Assembly: GCA_905147135.1 (NCBI GenBank)
Contig: LR990051.1
Span: forward strand, 16,645,115-16,709,114
Direction of reading: 5' to 3'
Length of the DNA stretch: 64,000 nt
DNA from: Blastobasis lacticolella
Taxonomy: Eukaryota; Arthropoda; Insecta; Lepidoptera; Blastobasidae
Shown here: positions 11,513 through 22,628 of the stretch, in pieces
Layout of the letters: each line of letters begins with the position of its first letter
How positions within the stretch are numbered: position 1 is the stretch's first letter
Position numbers and translations under genes: made by a program
The notes under the pieces: model-generated
The model's database searches: none
What the model saw: only the letters and a program-made list of their open reading frames with translations
Told to the model about the DNA's origin: nothing

Positions 11513-12094
11513 TACTGTACTGCAGTACAATATTTAAAATATGTAAACAATAAAGGGAATCCAGCACTTTTCTGCACCATCTAACCCGTTAGAAGTCTTC
11601 GTCCACAGAGTTACTCAAAGACGGTTCCATCTCTCTGCGGGTAGCAAATAAAGTAAATTCCACAGTGTGTTGCATAAATCACGTAAATCTAAGAAGTGCG
11701 GGCAAACAAGATAATGTGTATCTTTGTTACTCGCGGGCTTTGGTCTTCGAGACCAATAGATGGTCTTGGATCAAGTAATGAGGGTTTGGATAGTTGCAAA
11801 ACTAGATGACAACCAGGAAAAGGCTATGTTTTATATCACTAACATCGGTGAAATATAAACCGTAAAAGACGGTTACGTTACATAGGCTGGTAAATATTAT
11901 GTACTAGCTTTCTAGTACATAATATATTGGTTATAACGTTCCAGACTGGTTCTCACGGGAACTACATTGAATTTCGGTATAAATTCCAGCCTATATGCTA
12001 TTCTGGGCCGTAAGATATATCGCTGCCTTTAATCAAAATCAGATTTGTAGTTTTTCCGTAAACAAAGATTTGCCTTTATAATATTTGTAATCTC
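11513..12094. other. No gene; contains a hairpin
   Basis: Perfect 14-bp inverted repeat (ATATTATGTACTAG and complement, 4-nt loop) at 11894-11925. Nothing else assignable. Confidence 0.5.
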
Positions 12095-12230
12095 AGGTGG
12101 TAGGACTCTGTCAAGCCTGAGGAGTCCGCCTGAGTGAGTACACTACGCCTTATCTATTTCTGTCGCCGAGCAACAATGCTATTGTTCCCGTTTGAAATAT
12201 AAGGTAGCCATCTTAAAATCAAATTAAAAT
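12095..12230 (+). repeat. Family H, 5' portion
   Basis: Carries GACTCTGTCAAGCCTGAGGA, then CTTATCTATTTCTGTCGCC and the AAGGTAGCC block, the upstream half of the family H consensus also seen reversed at 42.4 and 32.9 kb. Confidence 0.5.
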
Positions 12231-12286
12231 ACTTTTATAGTGACACACAGGTTGGTATACATATAGATAATATACTGATGTACTTA

Positions 12287-12658
12287 GTAATTCAGTAATT
12301 CAGTAATTCAGTTTTATTGCATAATCAAGTACATTGATGGTAGTAGTACAAGATACCCCGTAAGGGCACAGCAATATAGAGATGAGCTATATAAACATAA
12401 TTTGTACTTAACTAGGTATTTGACATTGCACTTATTATTTAAGTATATATATGTATATTTATATTATACCTAAGGCACATATTATTAAGATTATACACTT
12501 TGAGATCTTTTTATGTACTAATTACACGTAAGTATTCGAAGTACCTATATTCAAATTTTTGTGGCGTATAAAGATATTAATATATTATACAGGTATACAT
12601 GTATATTGGTAATAATATAATTGTTTATACATTTAGGCTCAGCATAAAGTTAGGCAAG

Positions 12659-12741
<83 letters not shown>

Positions 12742-13553
12742 AATTCTATTTTGTATTAGTAAGTACAGAAATATCACATTATTTTGTCATTTAGGTAGTC
12801 TGTTACATTGTAATAACTTTTATGAATTAATATTTGCTTTAAACTTTTTATAAATTTATAATAGTTATTCTCATTTCTTAAATGCGTCGGTAGTTTATTG
12901 TAAATTTTTATTGACATGACAAACGGGCTGGTGGAGTGACTAGTCAAACGGGAGTCCGGCAACATTAGTCTGTTTTTATCGCGTAGTGTATAGTTTAATG
13001 GATTATCTTCACGCGTGGAGAAGAACTGTGGGTACTTTTTAACAAATTTGCATATTTCCATTATATAGATGCACGGTAAAGTTAATATTTTAAGATTTTT
13101 AAAATAGGGTTTGCAACTATCTGTCTGTTTTATATTTACTAATATCCTAATTAGCTTTTTTTGTAATGTAAATAGGGATTTCACGTCTACGCTATTGCCC
13201 CACATGATTACGCCATATGTAAACCACGAATAAGCGTACGCATAGTACGTGGCAAGCGCGGACTGCATGTCTGTTGACTTTTTTATTTCCGAGAGTGCAT
13301 AAGTGAAACTTGCAATTTTGTTTCGAAGTTTTTGAATATGGGATTTCCAGTTTATATGTGTATCGATATTTAATCCAAGCAATGTAAATGTATTAACTAA
13401 CTGTAAACTTTTTGAATTATATGTAAAATCTACGTTCAAAGATGATTTTTGGTGTGGGTGAAAAGTTATTATTTTGGTTTTATTGAAGTTAATTTCTAAA
13501 TTGTGCTCATTCATCCAGCTTGTTATGTTATTAAATATTGAACTTATGAGGAA
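12287..13553 (-). mobile_element. 5'-truncated CR1-like LINE
   Basis: Minus-strand element keeping the C-terminal third of ORF2 (separate entry), a 3' UTR holding a long TA microsatellite, and a 3' end made of three tandem AGTAATTC units (plus-strand reading) at about 12287-12312. Short tandem 3' repeats are typical of CR1-type LINEs. The 5' truncation point abuts family H at 13551. The clade is inferred from the tail and the C-terminal sequence. Confidence 0.65.
12663..12736. repeat. (TA)n microsatellite
   Basis: More than 70 bp of uninterrupted alternating TA. It lies in the 3' UTR of the minus-strand LINE and is likely to vary in length between individuals. Confidence 0.95.
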
Positions 13554-13559
13554 TTTCAT
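12774..13559 (-). pseudogene. LINE reverse transcriptase C-terminus, truncated
   Basis: An uninterrupted 261-codon frame. Residues 1-30 read SWMNEHNLEINFNKTKII, the segment just after the catalytic FADD motif in CR1/Jockey reverse transcriptases. Residues about 55-75 (NTFTLLGLNIDTHINWKSH) are the thumb 'LG---D--L-W--H' segment. The rest is the connection region ending KIYNKLPTHLRNENNYYKFI. The catalytic motifs lie beyond the truncation. The apparent ATG at 13559 comes from the flanking family H sequence, so it is not a native start. The frame is remarkably free of stops for a dead copy, so insertion was probably recent. Confidence 0.8.
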
Positions 13560-13715
13560 CTTAGTCCTCTCAGTGACAAACTGGGGTTCCGCATTTTTGT
13601 TGCCACCAACCTAAATGCATAAATCGTAGATGTTTTGGGCGACAGTTACCACTTCACATCAGGTGGGCTGTCTGCTCGTTTGTCACTGCGAAGTATTAAA
13701 AATGTGGTGAAATGT
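13551..13715 (+). repeat. Family H dispersed repeat
   Basis: ATTTCATCTTAGTCCTC, CTGCATTTTTGTTGCC-like and GGTGGGCTGTCTGCTCGTTT blocks in order. It abuts the 5' truncation of the adjacent LINE, so the LINE probably inserted into this repeat or beside it. Confidence 0.65.
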
Positions 13716-13748
13716 CTGTCTTGCCCCGATAGAATAAAAAAAGTAATC

Positions 13749-14296
13749 ATCAATCTTGACCAAGATCCAGGTTTTGGCAGATTAGATAATTACAGTGAAG
13801 CGACTGCCATATGACCACCGTGACCCTGCTACCAAGGGAACCTGATATAATTGGATCATGGTAACACATTCAGTCGCCTGAATGTGCAGGTTTCATCACG
13901 ATGTTGTTCCTCACCGTAACGGCATCTTTTGGCATTCAACTAATTGACGACCTGAGTGGTTCAGTTGGTCAACCGGTTTGCCACGCAAAGGTTCCCGGTT
14001 TCGATTCCCGGCGGGCAGAAATTTAAGTGATGAATTTTAATTTCTGTTACGGGTCTGAGTGTTATATGTATAATAAGTATGTATTTAAAAGTATATATGT
14101 AGTTTATTAATTGTCTAGCACCCATAACACAAGCTTTGTTTACTTTAGGGCTAGATGGCAGTGGGTGAGTGGTCAAATAAAAATCTATGAACTTATCTCA
14201 GTAAAGAGTCATTGGTACATGACCGCAGTGAGATTCGAACCCGTTACCTCTGGCTTACGAGTCGGATACCTTAACCACTAGGCCTCCGACGCTCTT
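13749..14296 (-). repeat. SINE A interrupted by SINE B
   Basis: SINE A 3' part at 13749-13945 and its 5' head at about 14185-14296 are in register on the minus strand, separated by a plus-strand SINE B. The head keeps the B box (AGATTCGAACCCG on plus) and the CCTCCGACGCTC terminus. Its very 3' end carries a short deletion relative to other copies. Confidence 0.85.
13946..14184 (+). repeat. SINE B nested in SINE A
   Basis: Head GACGACCTGAGTGGTTCAG, the TGCCACGCAAAGG anticodon-arm region, and the B box GGTTTCGATTCCCGG resemble tRNA-Gly(GCC). The body has TAATTTCTGTTACGGGTCTG, a TAATAAGTATGTATTTAAAA block and GGGCTAGATGGC. It is younger than the SINE A it splits. Confidence 0.85.
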
Positions 14297-15334
14297 CGAC
14301 AGAATATTATAATAAAAGAAACCTCATACATACAAAAAAAAACACACATTCTCACACCTCACGCCACACGCTCGCCAGTCGTACGCAGCAGTGATACCCT
14401 GGGATCCCACCGGTAAATCTCGCAAAAAGGATTTGCCCGTTGTATCCGCGGAACCGATTTACAGCCACAACACGACCACATTCTATGTCTACCAAAGAGT
14501 TCGATCTTGGCTCAGATCGCTCACAAAGGTCAAGTTTTGCGTTATTTGAAAAGGAAATCATCTAAAATGTACGAAACAAGTAGAAAGTGCCAGTCAAAAA
14601 CTGAGAAGTAATTTGTTTGATGGAACGTCCAGAGTTCTAGACAAACCAAACGAGCCGAATATCGATTGAAGGTTTATCATGCGCTGTTCAGGAGTTTCGA
14701 CATTTATTACACATAGCACACCACGACAAAGCAAGCAATACTAATTATAACATTGAAAACAATGCGTAGCCTCCCATGCCACTGTCGGTGCCGCGGCGGC
14801 CAGCATAAATGGTACCCACTCAGCAGGTGCTGTGAGGCGCAAGAAGTGACTCACGGTACCTTACGGCTATGATCACCTTCTGGCTACATCATCAGACAAT
14901 AGGCATCACACAAGATCAGAGTTATTGTCAACACAAAACAAAGCAGCCCAAAGAAGAGTATCGTAATCATGCATAGTTCAGGAGTTCCTACAGCCAACAT
15001 CCGTTTCCATCATCAGATTAGCTCGATACGATGTATTGCCTCCAAACTGACTTTTCACTGGTATTAACTGTTCAATTAACGAAAATGGACGTATCACAAA
15101 CAGACTAGATGATGGAACTGACGAGTTAACTTAAGTATATGAGTAGGGATACTGACGACTTAAAGATTTTCATGGCATTGACGAATATGGAACTGAGAGT
15201 TCGAAAGTTCGAAACTGGCTAATTAGAGAAACTGACGAGGGATAACTCGACCCGAGCTCATTAGATATCAAGAAGTAGTTCTAATTCAGCTCACAATATT
15301 TCGCCTTAAACCATACACTGCAAGTTATTGCAAA
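14297..15334. other. No gene recognised
   Basis: Contains TGTTCAGGAGTT at about 14688 and a related AGTTCAGGAGTTCC at about 14976, a word pair I associate with a dispersed lepidopteran repeat but cannot classify. A 69-codon minus-strand frame (14352-14561) has no domain I can name. Confidence 0.4.
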
Positions 15335-15400
15335 CATTCATAGGCTGCGGTGACTGCTTACCATCAGGTAGGCCATAAGCTTGTTTGCCACCTAAGTGGT
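15335..15400 (+). repeat. Family D fragment
   Basis: GCGGTGACTGCTTACCATCA followed by AAGCTTGTTTGCCACC, the reverse complement of the copies at 1.28 and 8.66 kb. Confidence 0.5.
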
Positions 15401-15657
15401 ATAAAAAAAAAGTTAAATAAAAGCTTGTAATGAAACACAAAAACAGGAATACCATAGCTAACTAAATGTTTTGTACATCACTGCACATGTTAATCATAAT
15501 TACCTAGGCAGGAAATCCGGAAATAATTGTGTTAAGCCCGGATATGAGTGGCAGATTATAACGTTCTAGGCCGTAAATAATTTAGTTAATTTATTAGCTA
15601 TTTCGCTAAATACCATATCGCTCATAAATCATATCATATCGGTCATAAGTCATATCA
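15401..15657. repeat. Short tandem repeats, no gene
   Basis: Two direct copies of a roughly 20-bp CATAA-TCATATCATATCG unit at 15618-15661, just before a LINE C-terminus. Confidence 0.5.
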
Positions 15658-15860
15658 TATCGTTTGTACGATTCGTATGTGGAATGAGTTCCCAGCACAG
15701 TGTTTCATTCGGACTATGACATGGGATCGTTCAAGAGGTATATTAGAGGTCTCTTCAGAGGCGGGCAACGCATTGGTAACTCCCCTGGTGGTGCTGATGT
15801 CCATAGGCGGCGGTGACCACTTTCCATCAGGTGACCCGTTTGTCTGCTGTAGGAACATAA
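15658..15860 (+). pseudogene. LINE C-terminal end (family J)
   Basis: The frame (with shifts) reads WNE-PA followed by DYDMGSFK-like strings (better preserved at 39.59 kb). Then comes the tail with GCGGTGACCACTTTCCATCA and TTTGTCTGC. It is the extreme 3' end of a CR1/Jockey-group LINE, 5'-truncated. Minus-strand copies are at 1.68, 22.63 and 46.64 kb. Confidence 0.6.
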
Positions 15861-16640
15861 AAAGTGCGTTTAAATCAGACTAATATTATAAAAGCGATAA
15901 GTAAGGATGTTGTAATGGGTATTTGAGTGTTTGTTACTCCTGCACGCCTAGTACAAGAGTGGTCTCGCGCGCGGTAAGCGAGAAAAGGCGCGACGTAGGT
16001 ACTGCTTCTCTTTCATCTGCTTCTTTTTCAGTATTGAGAGAAGGAAACAAACGCTTAAAATTAATAATTGACGTTTAATTGGTATGACATGAATTATGGA
16101 TTCACGCAGCCGGAGGACCCAAAGAAAACAAAAAATGAATTAAAATCTATTTAATTAAAATAATTAATACATTTAAATTAAATTTAACCTAACCAAGCGA
16201 TTGCGATCGATGCTAGATCAATAATAACTTCTAAATTAATTTTATATAAAACTGCACATCGCGTCTGTGACCGACTTTCCGCAGAGTTCGCTGATTCGGC
16301 AGTGCGCGCTGCTATGAGTAATTGGGGCTGCATAGTCATTGGCTTACACATAGCGCGGCTACGTAACACATGATTTAATCATTTGAAATTATTTGTTTAT
16401 GGAAGATGTTATTATTTACCTAATGAAAAGAATCATATTTAATGATTTCTACGCCTTAGCATGCTGGAGAAACTATTGAGGATTATTGAAAACATCTGCA
16501 ATACCCATCTCTTACAAATAAATATTTGGAATCTTACAATCTTGAATCTTAGCTCTCTCGCCTCGCGAAATGTCTCGTGCACACTTGTTTTAGCCGTGCT
16601 GCACGCAAAGTATTTCCTCAAGGCACCACCTGTAGAGTCA
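15861..16640. other. No gene recognised
   Basis: AT-rich, with a short GC-richer patch near 15950-16010 (GGTCTCGCGCGCGG). Overlapping frames at 16439-16667 are unsupported. Confidence 0.45.
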
Positions 16641-16644
16641 CTTT

Positions 16645-16800
16645 GTTCACTACTGAACAAATTTTAATGAAATTTGGCAGTATAATATCTTACATCCCAA
16701 AATGGCATATACCTTATATCTTAATCTTTCCAAAATTTAATGCAATTCGTACGTACATATATGCAGTCGCGGGAAAAAGCTAGTTAAATATATGAACCTA
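16645..16800 (-). repeat. Fragment of a dispersed repeat
   Basis: AATTTTAATGAAATTTGGCA and the terminal GCGGGAAAAAGCTAGTTA read on the minus strand as the ACTAGCTTTTTCCCGC start of a repeat ubiquitous in Lepidoptera. Class unknown. Confidence 0.4.
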
Positions 16801-17145
16801 ATTTTAATACAAAGTTCAACAATTAGTTAATAATCTACTCTAATAACAGGACTTTGAAATGAAAATATAATTATTTCAGACGGTTTCTTGTAATACAAAC
16901 CAGAACAAAGCCGCATTGGATCAGCGCCGCGCATTACCGAGAAAAGCACTAGATTAGATAACGAAGCCTTGAATCTCATTTATAAACCAGCTGTTAGCCT
17001 TTAGTACAATTTGTAAGGTCTTACTGGTATGCACCGCACCGCATTATCTACGTTCAGACAATTATTATTAATGAAATGCAGACATGGGGCGTGATTAGGT
17101 TCGATTATATTTTATAGCGTTATATATAATGCCGTTGATCCCTTA
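16801..17145. other. No gene recognised
   Basis: AT-rich spacer with no assignable feature. Confidence 0.5.
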
Positions 17146-17565
17146 TACATATATGACTAGCCTTGCTCGCGACTTTGTCCGCGTGGAAATCGTTTTTAGG
17201 TTTTACAGTTTATCTTTTTCCGAGCGATAACTTTAAATTACCTTCATAGTGTATGAAAGATAGTACTACTAAGAGGTCAAGCGGTAGCTTTGGTTCTGCC
17301 CAACCGCATAAGATGCAACATGGCATAGATTTTAATTTCGTTAAACCCCATCAAAATCCGTTCGGGACAAAATATTTATGTTACTTATAGTTTAGCTGGA
17401 CTATTGTGGTTCTACTTCAGGTGTAGTTTCCAAAATCAATTATACTCTATATGTTGCACAGGCTTTAAAGCTCCACTACAACAAAAGATTTATTGAAATC
17501 CGTCTAGTAGTTCCGAATATTAGCGTGTGCAGACAGACAAACAGACAGACAAGCATTTTAAAAAT
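17146..17565 (+). repeat. Family Q dispersed repeat
   Basis: Starts ATGACTAGCCTTGCTCGCGA and ends with AATCCGTCTAGTAGTTCC followed by three CAGACAGACAAA-like units. This is the 'ACTAGC...GCGACTTCGTCCGCG' repeat seen in many lepidopteran genomes. Non-coding here. Confidence 0.5.
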
Positions 17566-17693
17566 TCTTATTCTGTTACTATTTCTTCATCGCCCTAAAT
17601 TATTTTTTTGTTAATATATTTTGTAATGTACAGACCACAGAACACGATGGTACAGACACACATTTTTACTGTTTTATTATAAGTAATGATGTG

Positions 17694-18044
17694 GAGCGTC
17701 GGTGGCCGAGCGGTTAGAGTACCTATACGATTGGTAAGCCAGAGGTCCAGGTTCGAATCCCGCTCTGGCCATGTACCAATGACTGTTTTCTGAGTTATTA
17801 GTTGAACACTAACCAATGCTCTTAGGGTGAGGGAAAACATCGTGATGAAACCTGCACATTCAGGCGACTGGATGTGTAACCATGATCCAATCTGGTCAGG
17901 TTCCCCTGGTAGCAGGGTCATAGAGGTCAGATGGCAGTCACTCCACTGTAATTACCTGACCTGCCAAATCCTGGATCATGGTCAAGGCGGACCCCGGGCC
18001 CTCGTGCGCGAGAGCACAACCGGTACATTAACGCCAAGATGATT
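17694..18044 (+). repeat. SINE A, full length, donor copy
   Basis: GAGCGTCGGTGGCCGAGCGG (A box region), B box GGTTCGAATCCCG, complete body, and the terminus ACATTAACGCCAAGATGAT. The head resembles a tRNA with a GGCCGAGCGGTTAGA D-arm. From about 17805 this copy, plus about 90 bp of non-SINE flank up to 18137, is repeated at 21731-22062 with only about ten differences. Confidence 0.9.
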
Positions 18045-18459
18045 TTTGATTATAAGTATTGATGTACGGCTATCGAATACGACAACCGACTCCCATAAGC
18101 AACGATCATAGCAGATAACGTATGAATGTGGTATAATCTGAGTCAGGTGACTTTGTATAGCGTGCAATATCCAGCTCCAGAGTTACGTAATAGCAGGTGA
18201 GCCCGATAGTGACCCAGATGTTGATTAAGCCAGTCTCCAGCTTCCCTCTTCATTATTTTTCTCATTACCGTAGTCTGTTTGCAGTGATTTCTGAAAAATG
18301 AGGCCTGACCTGTGACAAAGGGACGGTTGACGAGCTCCCGCTACGCTATTTTGGTATGCTATACTCGGAGAGTAGGCATTTAGATGGAACGACATGGAAC
18401 TTTGATGTACCTACAACTCTTTTTTACTTAGGATGGACGGAACGGAACGGACGCGGTAT
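18045..18459. other. No gene; duplicated flank
   Basis: 18045-18137 is unique-looking sequence copied together with the SINE into 21.97-22.06 kb. The remainder has no assignable feature. Confidence 0.6.
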
Positions 18460-18990
18460 ATGCGTTTGGGGTTAGAGGTTGTTTGGGTGTTTCTGTGTAT
18501 GTCTGTTAAATGCTTGCATTGTTGTATTCCGGTTTGAAGGATAAGGTAGTCAGCGAAACTACAGACATGAGGCATTTCATCTTAGTCCTCACAGTGGCAA
18601 CGCATATGCGGTTCTGCATTTTTGTTACCTGCAATATATAGTTTAGATTTATTTTCTCATTTTGCAGCCCGTATTAAATATCAATATCATAGTTATTAAT
18701 ATAAATCAATAAAAGAGATTTAAAATATGTATACATTCGGAATAAGCGTACATTTACTATCATCATGGAAGTAAACTAAGTGATTAATAATATTAAGAAC
18801 AATAATAATAATGTCATGAGATTATAATAAAATACAATCATCAATATGTATGACGTATAATATATGTATGAATTGTTATATAATTATTAATAATAATTAT
18901 AATATATATATATGTATGATGTTATGGGCGACAGTTATCGTAACTGATAATAATCAGGTTGGCTGTCTCCTCGTTTTTCACAGAGGAGCA
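18460..18990 (+). repeat. Family H split by an AT-rich insertion
   Basis: Family H runs from about 18480 (TGCTTGCATTGTTGTATTCC) to about 18633, resumes at about 18920 (GATGTTATGGGCGACAGTTA) and ends near 18990. The intervening roughly 285 bp is AT-rich and non-coding with many TAATAAT words; I cannot classify the insert. Confidence 0.55.
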
Positions 18991-19549
18991 TAAAAAATTC
19001 TAAAACTACTGGGCCAGTTTCATTGCGTTTTGTTTTGTATACAAAACGTATCATTTCATAGCAGGTTCTTAGACATGTTTGATATCAGTAGTTTACCAGG
19101 GGGCGCTGTAGCAGCCTGAAAAGAGGGCCTGATTGTGGAGTTCCTAGTAACTACTAAACCAGTATTAATGCGTTTTTTGCATTCAAAGCTTGCAATTACG
19201 ATTATTTTAGACGTTGCGGGTCTTTTCAATTTTTTACAGGGGTACACTATGATATACTTTGAAAGCTTTGCTTAATTTGTGCAGTGTGAATTTAAAAAAA
19301 GACAGAAAAACGACGAATAACCCACGACTAAGTATACATATATACACACACACACACACATTTTAAGACTTGAGTCGTCCCGTGACCATGATGCATGCAA
19401 CTGTGTCGAAATATCGGGCTACTCGTCAACAAATGTACGCGGTAGGAAACCCGGAACATACCCTTAAAATGTGTAATTTTGTTACATACACACACCCGTA
19501 TCCGAAAGGGGTAGGTGGAAGCTATCTATTATACATGTACTTTATTATT
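18991..19549. other. No gene; short CA microsatellite
   Basis: A (CA)n tract of about 18 bp near 19342-19360. Around 19075-19140 there is a GGGGGCGCTGTAGCAGCC string, a wording common in insect repeats. No gene. Confidence 0.45.
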
Positions 19550-19680
19550 TTCTAAAATACTGAACGGATTTCAATGTAACAACGGTAAAACATCTCGATT
19601 AAACTAGCTTTCAAATAAAGAAACCGCATCGAAATAAGTTAATCCATCCATATCTACTAATATGTACGATTGAACCGCAG
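19550..19680 (-). repeat. Family E fragment
   Basis: ACATCTCGATTAAACTAGCT followed by AAACCGCATCGAAAT on plus is the reverse complement of the family E core at 2.2 and 20.5 kb. Confidence 0.45.
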
Positions 19681-19889
19681 CAAAACTAACAAAAATTGTA
19701 ACCTTGGTTTGTAAATCTGGGCCTGCGACACAAGTCGATCTTAGTGCAGAGCCCACAGTAACCCTGTAATTCAAATTTTTTTTGGAAATAAATTTTATTA
19801 TTATATTATTATTCTCCATATTTATTTTTATTCTTAGGTCTAAATTTTTTACAATACATATATATGAAAAATAAATATTATAAAAAACC

Positions 19890-20065
19890 TAAACCTAGAG
19901 TACCACCAGCACCGGGGCGAGGCCCAAGCTACCGGCGGTTAGGGCTGCAGAGACAGGAACCTCCTGACAATACGCGCCGTCTCCAAGAGAACCGCTTTCT
20001 GAATCTGGCCCTTGACCCAACCATCTAGCGAGAGACTCTTGAGATGTTGGTCGAGGCTCTTATTA
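19890..20065 (-). pseudogene. Probable LINE C-terminal remnant
   Basis: The minus-strand frame reads SLDGWVKGQIQKAVLLETAR, continuing IVRRFLSLQP before a stop. That run resembles the QKAVLL-TARIVRRFL ending of an invertebrate retroelement protein family. Only about 45 residues are left. Low certainty on family. Confidence 0.4.
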
Positions 20066-20465
20066 TTATACTGCACTGCACTACAATTATTGATTTGTCT
20101 TCCCTCATAATGGGGTACTTAACTCATGCATATAAACGTAAATATTAAAAGTTTCACCAAACTTGTAATTAACAATAGAGTTATATCAACAAAAGCACAA
20201 AGCTTAGTAAAACAGCAAAGTATTAAGGATGATAAATGACAATTCAAGATTTCTTTTTCCGAATTAAAAACTTTATCTTCCCTTAAAAAGCTTTCTAACT
20301 TTTTGATATCTCCTGTCTTGGAGAGTTTAATTTTTGTGATTGTGGGCACAATCAGTGGCTAGATTAATCCACTCCATCATCTTTGATTCTAATCTTTTGA
20401 AATGTTTTGCAGTTGAAATTCGAAAAGACGTCGCTCTGAGAATGTGGGAGGTGGAGATGTTAAGG
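20066..20465. other. No gene recognised
   Basis: A 76-codon minus-strand frame (20119-20349) is lysine/leucine-rich without motif; treated as chance. Confidence 0.45.
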
Positions 20466-20469
20466 TGTT

Positions 20470-20905
20470 TTTAAGCCCTGCCAAAAAAAATATGAAAGGT
20501 GTTATAACTTTGACGTGTGGCTTTGTGTATATGTGTGTCTGTCTGTCGCATCGTAGTTCCTGAACGGATAGACCGATTTGGATGCGGTTTTCTTTGTTGG
20601 AAAGCCAGTTTAATCTTGATGGTAATTAGTTTTGTTCCATTAAAATGGGTTTTGTAGTTTAGTAAATATTAGAGTAAATGTGAACTTGGTCGGGGGCTAT
20701 CCGACATTTTCTGTTGTTTAGGTTATTATGCTGTTACGTTCAAGGCAGTAATGGAGTTTACACAGATAATACTGCACTTATTAAAAAAACAAAGCTAAGA
20801 ACTATCTTGACTAAACTGACTTTCAAATAACGAAAACCACATCAAAATATGTCCATTAGTTTGATAGCTACGAAGCCACAAACCGACAAACAAATATAAA
20901 CGTCA
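20470..20905. repeat. Inverted pair of family E copies
   Basis: 20470-20715 is plus-oriented (GTCTGTCTGTCGCATCGTAG, ACCGATTTGGATGCGG). 20790-20905 is minus-oriented (GACTTTCAAATAACGAAAAC and onward). Together they could form an imperfect hairpin. Confidence 0.5.
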
Positions 20906-20989
20906 AACTTTCTCCGCACTTTTGCGGTAGGAATTAACAATAACTTCACTATTCGTTTCTTACAATTGGTTAGAGATAATATTGGGTAT

Positions 20990-21150
20990 AGTAAAATCGG
21001 TCCAGACTGACTTGTCTTATTTGGTAAACAAACAATACTCGTAATCAAATCGCAACTTGGCGTATCAATCACGCTACGTACAGATGTTTAGATAAGAAGC
21101 AAATAGAAATGTCAATTTCAACGAATACTGCTGCTGCTTCAAAATTATCC
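20990..21150 (-). repeat. Family N element end
   Basis: GGTCCAGACTGACTTGTCTT at the left, then ATCACGCTACGTACAGATGT and ATTATCCATTTAAATAC on plus, the reverse complement of the 3' half of the element at 24883-25357. The opposite end is not recognisable. Confidence 0.55.
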
Positions 21151-21531
21151 ATTTAAATACAAAATTCCATCGAAAATATAAATTTCTTATTACTTATTTT
21201 ATTACCACTGTTTGAAATTGATATTCGGAAATCTATTTTGTCTATGATTTCTTCAGGCATATCCCAACCTTGTGAATTGTCTTTTTGAATATTTTATTTT
21301 TATTATTTATTCTTCTTATCGAGTCGATAGTCTAAACTCTGACTTATACTGTATTCGCCCAGTATTCGGCGACGCATACAGCGTTTGAACTGGCCTCGAA
21401 CAATTCCTCCATGGTACAAGTTTTAGGGCACGCCGAGCATGAAACGAGGTGGTCCATAGTTTGCGGAGATATGCCACAATCTCACTGAGAACTGTCATTT
21501 GTATATCCCCACCTAAAGAGATTCTCTTTAC

Positions 21532-21730
21532 ATCGGCCAACTTGGGTTCGCAGCCTATTTAACGCCTTCCAGGTTGGCCACGGAAGTTTGTTTCCGGGTG
21601 GGAGCTTTTCAGTAGGAGGGATAAAGGCAGGATTGGAAAATTTATTGATCTACAGGTTTCTTCTGGCTGTGGGGGCGTCACTTTCGCAGGCAGTGGTGGT
21701 CGTCAAGAAACTGGATCGGCTTTTCAATAA
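21532..21730. repeat. Left copy of a 200-bp direct duplication
   Basis: Begins CATCGGCCAACTTGGGTTCG and ends CTGGATCGGCTTTTCAAT. The right copy at 22061-22261 is about 95% identical. Both are LINE coding sequence read backwards. Confidence 0.9.
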
Positions 21731-22062
21731 TTGAATACTAACCAATGCTCTTATGGTGAGGGAAAACATCGTGATGAAACCTGCACATTCAGGCGACTGG
21801 ATGTGTAACCATAATCCAATCTGTCAGGTTTCCCTGGTAGCAGGGTCATAGAGGTCAGATGGCAGTCGCTCCACTGTAATTACCTGACCTGCCAAATCCT
21901 GGATCATGGTCAAGGCGGACCCCGGGCCCTCGTGCGCGAGAGCACAACCGGTACATTAACGCCAAGATGATTTTTGATTATAAGTATTGATGTATGGCTA
22001 TCGAATACGACAATCGACTGCCATAAGCAACGATCATAGCAAATAACGTATGAATGTGGTAT
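21731..22062 (+). repeat. SINE A-derived filler segment
   Basis: Lacks the tRNA-like head. It starts inside the SINE body (TTGAATACTAACCAATGCTC) and runs past the SINE end into about 90 bp of sequence found next to the SINE at 17.69 kb, stopping at ATGAATGTGGTAT. About 97% identical to 17805-18137. Because it carries donor flank and no head, it was copied or moved as DNA, not inserted by SINE retrotransposition. Confidence 0.85.
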
Positions 22063-22261
22063 CATCGGCCAACTTGGGTTCGCAGCCTATTTAACGCCTT
22101 CTAGGTTGGCCACGAAAGTGTGTGTCCGGGTGGAAGCTTTTCAGTAGGAGGGATAAAGGCGGGATTGGAAAATTGATTGATCCACAGGTTTCTTCTGGCT
22201 GTGGGGGCGTCACTTTCACAGGCAGTGGTGGTCGTCAAGAAACTGGATCGGCTTTTCAATC
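22061..22261. repeat. Right copy of the 200-bp direct duplication
   Basis: Same start and end words as the copy at 21532-21730 with about nine substitutions. It continues into further LINE coding sequence, so this copy keeps the original junction. Confidence 0.9.
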
Positions 22262-22628
22262 TCTTGACAGTAGGTTCCTGACCATAGAGAGGGTGCCGTG
22301 AGTCCGTTTTCTGTTTGCGTTTCTCAACTGCACTGGCTATCTCTCTGCGAACAGCTGGTGGAGCAATGCCAGCTAGTGGATACAACTTACCGGAGTCGGT
22401 TTAAGACATCCTGTGATTTTCCGGCATGTGTCGTTAAGAGCTGAATCCACTGTCTTAGCATGAGCTGATCGGTGCCATACGGGACACGCATATTCGCCCG
22501 CAGAGAAACATGGTGCTAAACCGGTAGAGCGAAAAGCCTGTGGCGTGGCACCCTATTTTGAGGAAGTGAAGCGTGAGAGTAGATTGTTTCGGGCGGTTAC
22601 TTTGTGGCGTATGTTCTTACAGTTTTTC

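Noticed and set aside
12599..12853. 84-codon frame with a run of Tyr-Ile
   Set aside because: It is a translation of the TA microsatellite in a LINE 3' UTR.
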